Positions 22,399 through 30,480 are shown, numbered from the stretch's first letter. The stretch: 64,000 nucleotides of DNA from Haloarcula sp. CBA1129 (GCF_008729015.1 NZ_RKSM01000003.1:1-64000), one strand, 5' to 3'. Translations and numbers: made by a program. The notes: generated by a model from the sequence alone, not told the origin.

Positions 22399-22672
22399 CG
22401 ATGACGCATTTTGGTGTCATAAGAACACGAACGATGATAAAGTCCCGCATAATGGACGTATAGAGGGGTACGACTGGGCTCGACGGCAAGGTGGAACAGG
22501 CACAACCCACGCCGCCCACAGTGTGTGGATACGCGCTTCACTCAGGGCACAGACTTCGTTCAGACAACTGCCCTGAGTTTGCCGCGGTGACGTTGACGCG
22601 ACAGGCGACCCTACCGTTTCGGCGGAATCGAGTGGAACGGAGCGGATTCGGTTTCTTCTTTCGGGGGGATTC
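22399..22672. other. Upstream region of the sensor-regulator
   Basis: About 270 bp with no gene on either strand. It holds the promoter of the divergent sensor gene; ATGATAAAGT near 22430 is AT-rich and could be the basal element. Confidence 0.35.
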
Positions 22673-22752
22673 ATACTGTCGGCTGTAAGTCTATGAAGAG
22701 TTTCGCCACCCCGGAGTGGCGAATATCTTGCAATAGTTACAGCCAACAGTAT
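22673..22752. mobile_element. 80-bp MITE-like element, copy 1
   Basis: The termini are ATACTGTCGGCTGTAA and its inverted partner TTACAGCCAACAGTAT (15 of 16 bp). The centre holds a hairpin with CCACCCCGGAGTGG. An element of exactly the same length, ends and central hairpin lies at 56674-56753. It has no coding capacity, so it would be mobilised in trans by a related IS transposase. No clear target-site duplication is seen. Confidence 0.65.
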
Positions 22753-23235
22753 CAGTCGCTACAGCACAGCGTTTGTTGGTGTTGTGGGAAACTAGTCGAA
22801 TCGGACAGGAGCACGCTTCTAGAACTCCGGAACAGTGTTTCTGAGTCAGAAACTCGTTGTGGGGTTTTAGTATGCACCGGCCAGTAGTTCTCGGTAGCCG
22901 CCGGTCGGAGGCGGTCCCCGAAAAGTATCCGACATGCCCGCCTACCATCGCCCACGCCCGATCCCCGCTTGGGGCTGGAGCCCACTGAGTGCCCTCTGAC
23001 ATGCCCTCTCACGCGCTCCATCCCCTTACACCCCCTCTTGTCCCTCCGCTGTCCGCTGCTGTCAACTGTACTCACCATTACTACACAGGCGTAGATACTG
23101 AGGCCTAGCAGACTTCCTTCGGTGTCTGTTCACTCATAAACCGACCACCTCTTCGCGAGTCCGTAGAAAGGACTGGCTTTCTGTTGTCAGAGCAACTTCA
23201 ATTCCGGTTTCAGTTCTTGTTGATTTAGCCAACTG
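22753..23235. other. Gene-free stretch
   Basis: About 480 bp with no supported gene, lying between the MITE-like element and the ATPase fragment. It is probably decayed sequence. No regulatory feature is recognised. Confidence 0.4.
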
Positions 23236-23490
23236 ATGGAGTTCATCCCCGGGGCTGAATTAGACGGTTTCGACATCGCTATACCACTGTCTGTGATCCG
23301 CTGGTTCCGGGGGATACCGACACTGTCGGATCGGTGGCTGGCGTTCGCAGTCGGTGGGTCGCTGCTCCTGCAACTCGCCGCCCTGTACAGCCCGCTCGGC
23401 GACGATTCCGTAGTCTCGCTCGGACTCTCCGACTTGGGGTTGTGGCTCGGACTCGGCCTGCTATGGACCTCGCCGTCGCCAGCGGTGTGA
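23236..23490 (+). pseudogene. C-terminal fragment of a cation-transporting P-type ATPase
   Basis: The frame contains LSDRWLAFAVGGSLLLQLAA followed by LYSPL, then LGLSDLGLWLGL. This matches the last two transmembrane helices of P2-type cation ATPases (S-N/D-R-W-L ... L-L-Q-L ... Y-x-P-L). The catalytic domains are absent and the upstream sequence gives no continuation, so it is a stub. The identification rests on a short but characteristic pattern. Confidence 0.45.
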
Positions 23491-23661
23491 AGCGCCTGTG
23501 ACACTCCGAACGGAATAATACTGGCCGGTCATCTGGGGAACAGTTCGGTGCTGATTTCAGCAGGCGTGCACCTGTAGACGGAGACCGAGCGGGCCGCCGC
23601 CCCGGAGTACCGGGGCTGTCCCTGTGTTCACCTCTCTCGAAAAGCCGCCTTCCGCACGTTC

Positions 23662-25086
23662 TCAGTCCAGTTGTCCGTTGAGTACTTTCGCGGCGACCAG
23701 CACCGGGTCCCAGACGGGACTAAACGGCGGCGCGTACGCAAGGTCAAGCTGTTCGAGTTCGTCGATGGTCATGCCTGCTTCGATGGCTGTCGCGAGCGTG
23801 TCGATACGTATCGCCGCCCGGTCTTCCCCGACGATCCCGCCGCCCAGCAGGCGACCGCTCTCCCGGTCGGCGACGAGCGTCACATCGGTATCGTCACCAC
23901 CGGGGTAGTACCCTGACCGGGAACCAGCCGTGATTGTCTTCGACACCGGGTCGAAGCCGGCAGCGCTGGCCTGCTCGTGGTCGAGGAGGCCGACGCGACC
24001 GCATTCGAGGTCGAACGCCTTCACGACGGCTGTTCCAGCGATGTCGCCGACGGGTGAGGAGTCACCGGCGACGGTCTGGCCGATGGCGCGACCGGCCCGG
24101 TTCGCAGTCAGTCCGAGCGGTACCCAGTCGCCCTCGCCGGTCACTGCGTGGCTGGCTTCGGCGCAGTCCCCGGCGGCGTAGACGCCCTCGACATTCGTCG
24201 CCCCGTACTCGTCGACCGCTATCGCACCGGAGGCCCCGATTTCGACCGGCGTGTCCGCGACGAGGGCCGTGTTCGGCCTGATGCCGATGCCGACAAGCGC
24301 GAGGTCAACATCAGTGGTGCCGCCGTCGTGGGTAACCGACGCGACCCGCCCGTGTTCATTACCGACGAGTTCCTCAACGGCGGTGTGAAGGTGCAACGTC
24401 ACGCCTTGCTTCCGGAGGTGGTCGGCCACGCGCTCGCCCACTGGTTCTCCGAACGGCGGCAGGAGGTGGCCCGACCGCTGGAAGAGGTGCGTTTCGACGC
24501 TGTGAGCCCGGAACGCCTCGGCCATTTCCACGCCGACGTAGCCGCCGCCGATGACGGCGACTCGATCCGGTGGCTCCCAATCGGTGTACTTCTCGATAAG
24601 CGCCGTATCGACGTATTCGATACTCGTGTCGACAGCTGATTCGCCCGGCTCAGATAGCACAGCACGGACCGCGGCAGCCGAATCAAGCCCGTGCATGGTG
24701 AACGCGCCGTCGAGTTCTGCCCCTTGTATTGGCTCAGTCACCGCGTGTGCGCCCGTCGCGACCAACAGATCGCCGTATGGTTGGTTGAACGTCCCGCCGC
24801 CGTGGGCGACGGTGACCGTCTTGGCGTCGGTGTCGACGCCGACGACCTCGTGGTTCCGATGGAGGTCGATACCCCGCTCGGACGCCTTCTCGGGCGATAG
24901 CGAGAGGAGGTCCGTCAGTCGCTCGACAGTACCCTTCACGTAATACGGGGTCCCGCAGTGGGCGTAGGACACCCACTCGCCTTTCTCGAAGACAACCACG
25001 TCACGGTCCGGTGCCTCTCGGGCGAACTTGCTTGCGGCGCTTAGCCCGGCTGCGTCGCCACCGATGACTACGAACGGGTCTGTCAT
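23662..25086 (-). CDS. FAD-dependent pyridine nucleotide-disulfide oxidoreductase, CoA-disulfide reductase-like
   Basis: 474 residues. The FAD motif is VVIGGDAAGLSAA (GGDAAG at 9-14), the single redox cysteine C44 is in SYAHCGTPYYV, the NAD(P) site is VAVIGGGYVGVEMAEAF, the second FAD contact is GVYAAGDCAEA, and the dimerisation domain is C-terminal. The SxxxC arrangement is that of CoA-disulfide reductases, NADH oxidases and related NADH-dependent persulfide reductases. The start MTDPFVV is chosen because upstream codons are not conserved-looking. It lies beside the sulfur genes, so CoA-persulfide or polysulfide reduction is a reasonable guess. Confidence 0.87.
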   Translation of the reverse strand: MTDPFVVIGGDAAGLSAASKFAREAPDRDVVVFEKGEWVSYAHCGTPYYVKGTVERLTDLLSLSPEKASERGIDLHRNHEVVGVDTDAKTVTVAHGGGTFNQPYGDLLVATGAHAVTEPIQGAELDGAFTMHGLDSAAAVRAVLSEPGESAVDTSIEYVDTALIEKYTDWEPPDRVAVIGGGYVGVEMAEAFRAHSVETHLFQRSGHLLPPFGEPVGERVADHLRKQGVTLHLHTAVEELVGNEHGRVASVTHDGGTTDVDLALVGIGIRPNTALVADTPVEIGASGAIAVDEYGATNVEGVYAAGDCAEASHAVTGEGDWVPLGLTANRAGRAIGQTVAGDSSPVGDIAGTAVVKAFDLECGRVGLLDHEQASAAGFDPVSKTITAGSRSGYYPGGDDTDVTLVADRESGRLLGGGIVGEDRAAIRIDTLATAIEAGMTIDELEQLDLAYAPPFSPVWDPVLVAAKVLNGQLD

Positions 25087-25265
25087 ACTGGCCTCTGCGG
25101 CGCTGAGGTACTTAGGGTTGAGTGAGGGACGGGTAACTGCGTGGGCTACTGACTGGTGAGTGTGTCCGGTACGGATTCGAACCGGTCGGTCTGTCCCTCT
25201 CTCAAAACTGCTCCTCTCCAGCATCTTCACGACTGACTGTGGTCGAGGATATGCTGACCTGCCTC

Positions 25266-25432
25266 CTACACGATTCCAAGACCACCGGCCACCAGCCTGC
25301 TGCCGATAATTGAAAGTAATATCAAAACGGCCACGCGACGAACTCGGTCACTGACGGCACTCCTGAGTCGCTTCCCGGCTGTGACACCGGCAACGGCCGG
25401 CACGGTCGCGAGTGAATCGGCCAGAGGAGTGT
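25266..25432 (-). pseudogene. C-terminal fragment of a TauE/SafE-type exporter
   Basis: The end of the frame reads AVAGVTAGKRLRSAVSDRVR and then VAVLILLSIIGSRLVAGG. This is the terminal G-x-x-x-G-x-x-L-x-x-x-x-x-x-x-x-x-R helix pair of the TauE/SafE (sulfite exporter) family. Everything before it is missing. It runs directly into another broken frame, so a deletion or rearrangement has removed the rest. Confidence 0.5.
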
Positions 25433-25443
25433 CTGTTACAAAA

Positions 25444-25653
25444 CTACCCGGAGAATCCCCGTTGCACGACTTCCGAGAGCATGGGGTGGCTGTGGACTGA
25501 CTCGCCGACGTTGTCGGCCAGCGCCCAGACACCGTCGGTTGTCATCCGCAGGCACTCGTTGGTGTCGACGACGCTGCGGTCGTCCCGGCGTCGGACACTG
25601 TAGCAGGTGCTCTCAATATATCGTCCGCGCCAGCGCCAAATTGGAGTTTCATG
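25444..25653 (-). pseudogene. Broken gene of unknown function
   Basis: A coding-like frame reads RYIESTCYSVRRRDDRSVVD and ends SHPMLSEVVQRGFSG before a stop at 25444. It has no start in that frame. An ATG in another frame at 25651-25653, preceded by a GTATTGT motif, fits a gene whose 5' end survives but is frameshifted near 25615. I do not recognise the family. Confidence 0.35.
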
Positions 25654-25659
25654 AAATAG

Positions 25660-25666
25660 ACAATAC
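25660..25666 (-). promoter_or_regulatory. ACAATAC/GTATTGT site 1
   Basis: On the minus strand GTATTGT lies 7 nt before the ATG of the broken gene. It is the same heptamer found before the active sulfur genes. Confidence 0.4.
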
Positions 25667-25772
25667 TACGAAACAACGTCTACCGGTAGAAGTAGTGGGG
25701 CATTTTACGCCTTCATAGGTAGAAATCCGCTCGCTTCGGAACGACAGAGTGTGATAACAAAAGAAGACGGCG

Positions 25773-26177
25773 TTAGCTCTCGACAGTAGGGGGCGAGGAC
25801 TCGGACTGTTCGTACTTGTTCTCGAACTCCTGAATCAGTTGGCCCATCTTCGCGTACCAGTCATTAAGCATGCGCTGCATCTCGTCTGCAATCTGGGACG
25901 GGTCTGTCGGCGAGTAGACGTGGTAGTAACCGCCCTGATCGTAGTTGATCTGGTCTTTCTCGATGAAGCCCGTCTGAAGGAGTCGCTGGACGGCGCGATA
26001 CGCGGTCGAGCGCTCGCGGTCGACTGCGTCCGCGAGCTCGTCGACAGTCAGTGGTTCTTCGGCCTCGACGAGCGCTCGGAAGCACTCTTTGTCGAGTTCT
26101 TTGAGTCCGTGGAAACATTCCAATAGCCCCTCGCACTGCATATCCCGTCGGAGCTGTTCAGACATCGAATCTGGCAT
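25773..26177 (-). CDS. HTH transcriptional regulator with N-terminal cysteines
   Basis: 134 residues. The helix-turn-helix is LTVDELADAVDRERSTAYRA, followed by VQRLLQTGFIEKDQINYDQG as wing, and a C-terminal amphipathic helix (QMQRM...FENKYEQ) is suited to dimerisation. The fold is TrmB/MarR-like. Three cysteines (C15, C21, C32) are clustered before the DNA-binding domain, an arrangement that could sense persulfide or redox state. It sits inside the sulfur island and could act on the GTATTGT sites; both are inferences. It may also repress itself. Confidence 0.82.
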   Translation of the reverse strand: MPDSMSEQLRRDMQCEGLLECFHGLKELDKECFRALVEAEEPLTVDELADAVDRERSTAYRAVQRLLQTGFIEKDQINYDQGGYYHVYSPTDPSQIADEMQRMLNDWYAKMGQLIQEFENKYEQSESSPPTVES

Positions 26178-26319
26178 TGTTATCAGCTCTCTGTAGCCGC
26201 TACGGAGTTATAAGACTTGTGTACAGTTCGCACAACTGCACGCACTATCCGGCAAAAACTGCCCTCGGAGAGACGGTCCAGACCGTTCACCTCACGCTGA
26301 TACACGCTTCCGTTGACGG

Positions 26320-26781
26320 TTAGTCCGCGCCCGTGACGGCGGCGTCGCGAGTATCACTCCGGGTACGCCAGTAGCCCTGAAGATATGCGCCGAGAAACAT
26401 CCCGGCCAGCGCCCAGAGGATCGTGATGTTACCGATACCGAGGCTTGCGTAGGCAGCTCCCGGACAGATACCGGACAGTCCCCAGCCCACGCCGAAGATA
26501 GCCCCACCAATCAGCACGTTCCGGTCGAAGGACTTCAGACGCCGCTGGAAGCTATCGCCAGTCAGCGGCGCGTGGCCGAGGAGGCGGGGCGCGAGGAAGA
26601 AAGCTACTCCTGTCACGGCAGCGCCGCCAAACATCACGAACACCAGCCCGAAGTCCTCGAACTGGAGGAAATCCAGAACGACTTCCGGGCGCGCCATCTG
26701 GCTGTACGCGAGTCCGAACCCGAAGATCAGTCCGCCGACGAGAATCAGCGGCATGAACAGGGGATGGCGGTCGGCGCTCAC
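26320..26781 (-). CDS. YeeE/YedE half-transporter (DUF6691-like)
   Basis: 153 residues with about four transmembrane helices. GVGWGLSGICPGAA holds C106, the conserved cysteine of YeeE/YedE thiosulfate/sulfur-compound transporters. The start is GTG at 26781. It is the last gene of the run MBL-rhodanese, YeeE half A, YeeE half B, with 67 bp to the preceding gene. Each half resembles one repeat of the bacterial single-chain YeeE, so the two halves probably combine into one channel. Confidence 0.86.
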   Translation of the reverse strand: MSADRHPLFMPLILVGGLIFGFGLAYSQMARPEVVLDFLQFEDFGLVFVMFGGAAVTGVAFFLAPRLLGHAPLTGDSFQRRLKSFDRNVLIGGAIFGVGWGLSGICPGAAYASLGIGNITILWALAGMFLGAYLQGYWRTRSDTRDAAVTGAD

Positions 26782-26848
26782 GTGTCGCTCCCTCCGGTCG
26801 CTCCCGTTCGCTCGTTCTGAGACTCCCGCTCCGCCCGAGTCTCGTAGC

Positions 26849-27340
26849 TCACGGACTCACCCCCAGCGCGGCGACCAGTTGCGCAGTGATGATGGCGACG
26901 GCGAGGAACGTCAGGACGCCCACGAGCGACGTCTTCGACGCCGAGCCGACGCCACAGACGCCGTGGCCAGACGTACAGCCCTTGCCGACCCGTGTCCCGA
27001 TACCGACGAATATCCCGCCGATGAGCAGTCGCCACGGCTGGACGTCTGTGGTCCACGCGCCGCCCTGATAGACGACTGCGTACACGGCCGCACCGAGGAT
27101 GATGCCCAGCGTGAACACGACCCGCCAGTCACGGGAGCTGACGTACCGCTGGAACCGGGACCGGTCCGAGACGTACGACAGCGTCGATTCTAGGAACGTG
27201 CTCGCGCCGGCGCTGATGCCGGTTCCGAGGTAGATGACGACTGTCCCGAGCCCCACCAGCAGGCCCCCGACGGCGTAGCGACTGATGCCATTTGGGAACA
27301 ACTCGGCGGTTGCCTGCAGTGGGAGTGTCTCAAGTACCAT
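26849..27340 (-). CDS. YeeE/YedE half-transporter with GCTSGHG motif
   Basis: 163 residues with about four hydrophobic helices. GKGCTSGHGVCG (C122 and C129) is the diagnostic YeeE/YedE motif, where the first cysteine lines the thiosulfate path in structurally studied homologues. It starts 8 bp after the stop of the rhodanese-lactamase gene and precedes the second half-transporter, so one operon is likely. Import of thiosulfate or another sulfane-sulfur compound is the expected role. Confidence 0.9.
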   Translation of the reverse strand: MVLETLPLQATAELFPNGISRYAVGGLLVGLGTVVIYLGTGISAGASTFLESTLSYVSDRSRFQRYVSSRDWRVVFTLGIILGAAVYAVVYQGGAWTTDVQPWRLLIGGIFVGIGTRVGKGCTSGHGVCGVGSASKTSLVGVLTFLAVAIITAQLVAALGVSP

Positions 27341-27348
27341 TGGCGTCG

Positions 27349-28590
27349 TCAGTCACCCGCAAGGGATTCTTGGCTGGCCGCGCAGTTGTTCGGGCCCAGT
27401 TCCAGCGTGAACGCTTCCTCGTCGTCGACGGCGTTCTGGCCGAGGTTCGTCGCGATAATCTCCTCGTAGTTGGCCGGCCGTGGCGGCATATCAGAGAGGA
27501 TCAACTCCACGAAATCGTCTTCGTCCATCGTGAGCGCGTCCATCTCCGCAATAAGCTCCCCGAGTGGTGCTGTATAGGTGCCGTCTTCGGCGGGCTCGGC
27601 CGCGTCGCTGAAGTGCGCGCCACCGATCAGCGTGTCCTCGGGCAGGGTCAGTACCCGCTCCTGAAGGGACTCGTAGAGCATCCGGGCAGCGTCGGGCGCG
27701 CCGTCGTCGCCCTCTTCGAGGTCCGGGCGGGCGACGCTCTCGATGAAGAGCCCGTCGCCGGTCGCGAGCAGGCTCCCGTCGACGAGATACGAAGTCATCC
27801 CAGTCGTGTGGCCGGGGGTCGAGACTGTTTCGATGGTCGCGTCGCCGACTTGGAACGTGTCGCCGTCCTCGGCCGTAGTCACGTCTTCGGCGTCCTGCCG
27901 AGCTTGCGAGGCAGGGCTCGTGGAGCTTTGCTCCGCGGCGTACGTGACGCCGCGGCCGACGGCCGCCTCGGGAATCACACCCTCGACGCCCTCCGCGTCG
28001 AGGTTGCGAACGCCGGAGATATGGTCGGCGTGGATGTGCGTATCGAGTGCGTACTGCAGGTCGACGCCGAGGTTTGCGGCGTCGTCGAGGTAGCGGTCGG
28101 TGAACGCCCGCAGGGGATCGATGATAGCGGCCTCACCGTCGTCATAGAGGAGATAGCCGAGACAGCCCGAGGACGGTCGCTGGTACTGTAGAAGTGTGCC
28201 TGCGCCGTCGTATCGTTCGACTTCGACGGATTCGTAGATGCTCGCCCAGCCGTTCATGCCGTCTTCGAGGTGGTCGACGTCATAACCACGTTCTGCGAGT
28301 GTGCCGGCGACGTACTCGCTTGCGCCGCCTTTCGCGCACAGGACGGTCACCTCGCGGTCATCGGGGATCTGATCGAGGACAGCTTCGTCGATGTCGTCAT
28401 CGAGGAACTCGAAGTACGGAACGTTGAACGAGGTGACATTCTCGCCATCGATATGCCACTCCTCGTAGTCCGATTGCATGCGCGCGTCAAGCAGCGTGAC
28501 GTCCTTGCCGGCGTCAATACGCTGTTTGAGCGAGTCCGGATCAATCGATTCAACGGCAACGTCCGGCGTCGGAAAGTCATCAGCGTTCAT
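27349..28590 (-). CDS. Rhodanese and metallo-beta-lactamase fusion, ETHE1-like
   Basis: 413 residues from the ATG at 28590 (an in-frame GTG lies three codons earlier). The N-terminal rhodanese domain has the active-site loop CAKGGAS with C85. The C-terminal metallo-beta-lactamase domain begins near 130 and carries THIHADH (184-190) for Fe binding and the TPGHTTGM motif. Rhodanese-persulfide dioxygenase fusions transfer sulfane sulfur and oxidise glutathione- or CoA-persulfide to sulfite. In bacterial fusions the order is usually dioxygenase first, then rhodanese, so this order is reversed. It is the first gene of the operon with the two YeeE halves. Confidence 0.9.
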   Translation of the reverse strand: MNADDFPTPDVAVESIDPDSLKQRIDAGKDVTLLDARMQSDYEEWHIDGENVTSFNVPYFEFLDDDIDEAVLDQIPDDREVTVLCAKGGASEYVAGTLAERGYDVDHLEDGMNGWASIYESVEVERYDGAGTLLQYQRPSSGCLGYLLYDDGEAAIIDPLRAFTDRYLDDAANLGVDLQYALDTHIHADHISGVRNLDAEGVEGVIPEAAVGRGVTYAAEQSSTSPASQARQDAEDVTTAEDGDTFQVGDATIETVSTPGHTTGMTSYLVDGSLLATGDGLFIESVARPDLEEGDDGAPDAARMLYESLQERVLTLPEDTLIGGAHFSDAAEPAEDGTYTAPLGELIAEMDALTMDEDDFVELILSDMPPRPANYEEIIATNLGQNAVDDEEAFTLELGPNNCAASQESLAGD

Positions 28591-28644
28591 GTTGTGCACT
28601 CGTTTCTACAGGGTTGTCACGTAAAAGGATTTGCATAGAAATCC

Positions 28645-28677
28645 ACAATACAGACAATACTACAACCCAGACGATAC
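28645..28677 (-). promoter_or_regulatory. ACAATAC/GTATTGT tandem sites
   Basis: ACAATACAGACAATAC (28645-28660) contains two heptamers 9 bp apart, and ACGATAC follows at 28671. The cluster lies 55-90 bp upstream of the rhodanese-lactamase start. It is the densest occurrence of this motif in the window. Confidence 0.55.
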
Positions 28678-28793
28678 TGTATGGACACTTAATATCGACT
28701 GTATCGGACCAATAGGCTACTTGTGGACGTTTTGTCGGTTGCTGGTTGTTTGCTGAAATCACAAGAACCGACAATCTTTTACTTGCGCGATCG

Positions 28794-28816
28794 GTATTGT
28801 GTGTTAGCTCCAATAC
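28794..28816 (+). promoter_or_regulatory. GTATTGT ... CAATAC site before tusA
   Basis: GTATTGT (28794-28800) and CAATAC (28811-28816) are inverted about an AGCT-containing spacer. They are placed at the expected transcription start, some 20-25 nt after a TTTTACTT box and 23 nt before the ATG. Binding here would block the TusA-DsrE operon. Confidence 0.5.
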
Positions 28817-28838
28817 AGCTCAACGGAGCGACTAACCA

Positions 28839-29084
28839 ATGAACGCTGAATTCGATATCGCGGAGACGCTCGACGTGAAAGGTGCATCGTGCCCAATGCC
28901 AGTGGTGAAAACGAAGGCCGCTATCGACGACCTCACCGAGGGTGATGTTCTCGAAGTACTGGCGACTGACTCGGGAAGCATGAGCGACATCGACGGCTGG
29001 GCCGCCGGAACTGAGGGTGTCGAGCTCGTCACTCAGGAGGAGGGCGACGACGTGTACAAGCACTACGTCCGCAAGACGGAGTAA
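28839..29084 (+). CDS. TusA-family sulfurtransferase
   Basis: 81 residues with the defining CPMP motif (C18-P-M-P) after a short beta strand, and the conserved beta-alpha-beta-alpha-beta-beta length of the family. TusA passes sulfane sulfur through a cysteine persulfide to downstream acceptors. The DsrE-like gene follows after 2 bp, so the two are co-transcribed. The TusA-DsrE pair is standard in sulfur-oxidising and thiosulfate-using microbes. Confidence 0.93.
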   Translation: MNAEFDIAETLDVKGASCPMPVVKTKAAIDDLTEGDVLEVLATDSGSMSDIDGWAAGTEGVELVTQEEGDDVYKHYVRKTE

Positions 29085-29086
29085 CG

Positions 29087-29659
29087 ATGAGTACAGACAC
29101 ACCAGACGCGCCATCCGATGACTTGCCTTCGCGTGCAGAGCTGGCCGCCCGCGTCGACGACCTCGAAGACGCGCTGGCCGAGGCCACAACCGAAGACGAC
29201 GCGAAGAAGATGAGCATCATCGCGACAAAGGGCACACTGGACATGGCATATCCGCCGCTCATCCTCGCCAGCACCGCCGCCGCGTTTGGGTATGAGGTGA
29301 CTGTCTTCCACACGTTCTGGGGGCTGGACATCCTTCACGAGGAGCGCTCGAAGAACCTCAAGCTCAGCTCCGTCGGCAACCCGAATATGCCGGTGCCGAA
29401 CGCGGTCGCCGCGCTCCCCGGGATGGATCGCGTGACGACGAAAATGATGGAAAAACGGATCGCGGACAACGACACCGCGACAATCGAGGAGCTGCTGGAG
29501 ACGAGCCTCGATATGGGCGTGGAGTTCCAAGCCTGCCAGATGACCATTGACCTGATGGACTACGACGAGGACAACTTCTACGACGGCGTCACTACGGGCG
29601 TCGGTGCTGCGACAGCGCTTCAGGACATGGCCGACGCTGACATCCAGCTTCTGGTTTGA
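29087..29659 (+). CDS. DsrE/DsrF-like sulfur carrier protein
   Basis: 190 residues. An acidic, helical N-terminal 40 residues is followed by the DsrE/F-like fold (MSIIATKGTLDMAYPPLILA) with a single late cysteine C150 in FQACQMTIDLM. That is the persulfide-carrying position in DsrE2/3-type carriers. It is directly downstream of TusA, with which it would exchange sulfur. Family members are usually membrane-associated or soluble hexamers; here no membrane helix is obvious. Confidence 0.9.
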   Translation: MSTDTPDAPSDDLPSRAELAARVDDLEDALAEATTEDDAKKMSIIATKGTLDMAYPPLILASTAAAFGYEVTVFHTFWGLDILHEERSKNLKLSSVGNPNMPVPNAVAALPGMDRVTTKMMEKRIADNDTATIEELLETSLDMGVEFQACQMTIDLMDYDEDNFYDGVTTGVGAATALQDMADADIQLLV

Positions 29660-29693
29660 ACGGCCAATTGTCTCAAGTAGTTGCGGCGGACAA

Positions 29694-29840
29694 CTATTCT
29701 GCGCCTCTTTTGGCGCGTTCACTACCGACTGTCGTCCCGAGACCCAACAGACTGCCGAGCGTCACCAGTCCAACAACCGCCAGCCCGGGGCCAACAGCGA
29801 TGCGGGTCAGCCTGATAGGAGTTCTAATATCGTATTTCAT
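29694..29840 (-). CDS. Short single-helix membrane protein in the sulfur island
   Basis: 48 residues with a basic N-terminus (MKYDIRTPIRLTRIA) and one hydrophobic helix (VGPGLAVVGLVTLGSLLGLG), ending SERAKRGAE. It looks like a shortened DUF2892/YgaP-type membrane segment, proteins often found beside rhodaneses; this likeness is loose. A GTATTGT site lies 12 nt before the ATG, which argues that it is a real, co-regulated gene. Confidence 0.5.
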   Translation of the reverse strand: MKYDIRTPIRLTRIAVGPGLAVVGLVTLGSLLGLGTTVGSERAKRGAE

Positions 29841-29851
29841 CGTCACAGAGC

Positions 29852-29858
29852 ACAATAC
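29852..29858 (-). promoter_or_regulatory. ACAATAC/GTATTGT site before the small membrane gene
   Basis: GTATTGT on the minus strand, 12 nt upstream of the start codon of the 48-residue membrane protein. Confidence 0.45.
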
Positions 29859-30066
29859 AGACTCCCCAGTCTTACTCGCAGCCCGATGCCAACCAGAGCA
29901 GTCGCGTCGGAAAAACCACACGTCGGCGGACTACTACGGTGCTGTCTGTGACGACCACACTGCCGGAAGTCTCGTGTAGACGGTTGAAATGAACCGCTGC
30001 GAGGTCTCCGGCTGGTGAAATGAGATCGAGGTCCCGTTTTGCCCTAGGCAGGCTTGTCCCCCCGAA

Positions 30067-30480
30067 TCAAGCGTACTTTTCGATTACTGAGCGCAGTTGT
30101 GCTTCGTCCTGCATTCCGACGAGTCGCTCGACTGGCTCCCCGTCAGCAAACAGAAGCAGCGTCGGGACACCCCGGACGCCGTACTCGGCGGCGAGGTCTT
30201 GATTCGCGTCGACATCCACTTTCGCTACTGTCGCAGCGGTCTCGGCGGCGACGGTTTCGACAACGGGCTCGAGCATCTGACACGGCCCACACCAGTCGGC
30301 GTAGAAGTCGACCAGAACCACGTCGTGATCGGCAGCAATCTCGGACAGCTCGGCTTTTCCGTCGACTGAAATCGGGTCAGAGAGCGTCTTCGATTCCGAC
30401 CCGTCCTTATTGCTCGACTCGTCTCGGGCACGAAGCTCATCCAGCTTTTGCCGTCTGATCTCCTCTAGCTCGTCAGGCAT
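30067..30480 (-). CDS. Thioredoxin
   Basis: 137 residues. WCGPC (C64 and C67) is in the classic VDFYADWCGPCQML context, with the cis-proline loop GVRGVPTLLLF. An N-terminal extension of about 45 charged residues (starting MPDELEEIRRQKLDELRAR) precedes the thioredoxin fold, as in other haloarchaeal thioredoxins. The start is set by that extension rather than the upstream in-frame codons. It would reduce protein disulfides and could release sulfur from TusA or rhodanese persulfides in this neighbourhood. Confidence 0.92.
   Translation of the reverse strand: MPDELEEIRRQKLDELRARDESSNKDGSESKTLSDPISVDGKAELSEIAADHDVVLVDFYADWCGPCQMLEPVVETVAAETAATVAKVDVDANQDLAAEYGVRGVPTLLLFADGEPVERLVGMQDEAQLRSVIEKYA

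Noticed and set aside
23187-23504. Minus-strand ORF opposite the P-type ATPase fragment
   Set aside because: The plus strand carries the membrane-helix pattern; the minus frame is a low-complexity shadow.
25160-25190. GGTTCGAATCC-like tRNA end on the minus strand, a possible attachment site
   Set aside because: Only three stem pairs form around the loop, and no direct repeat was found at the other end of the island.
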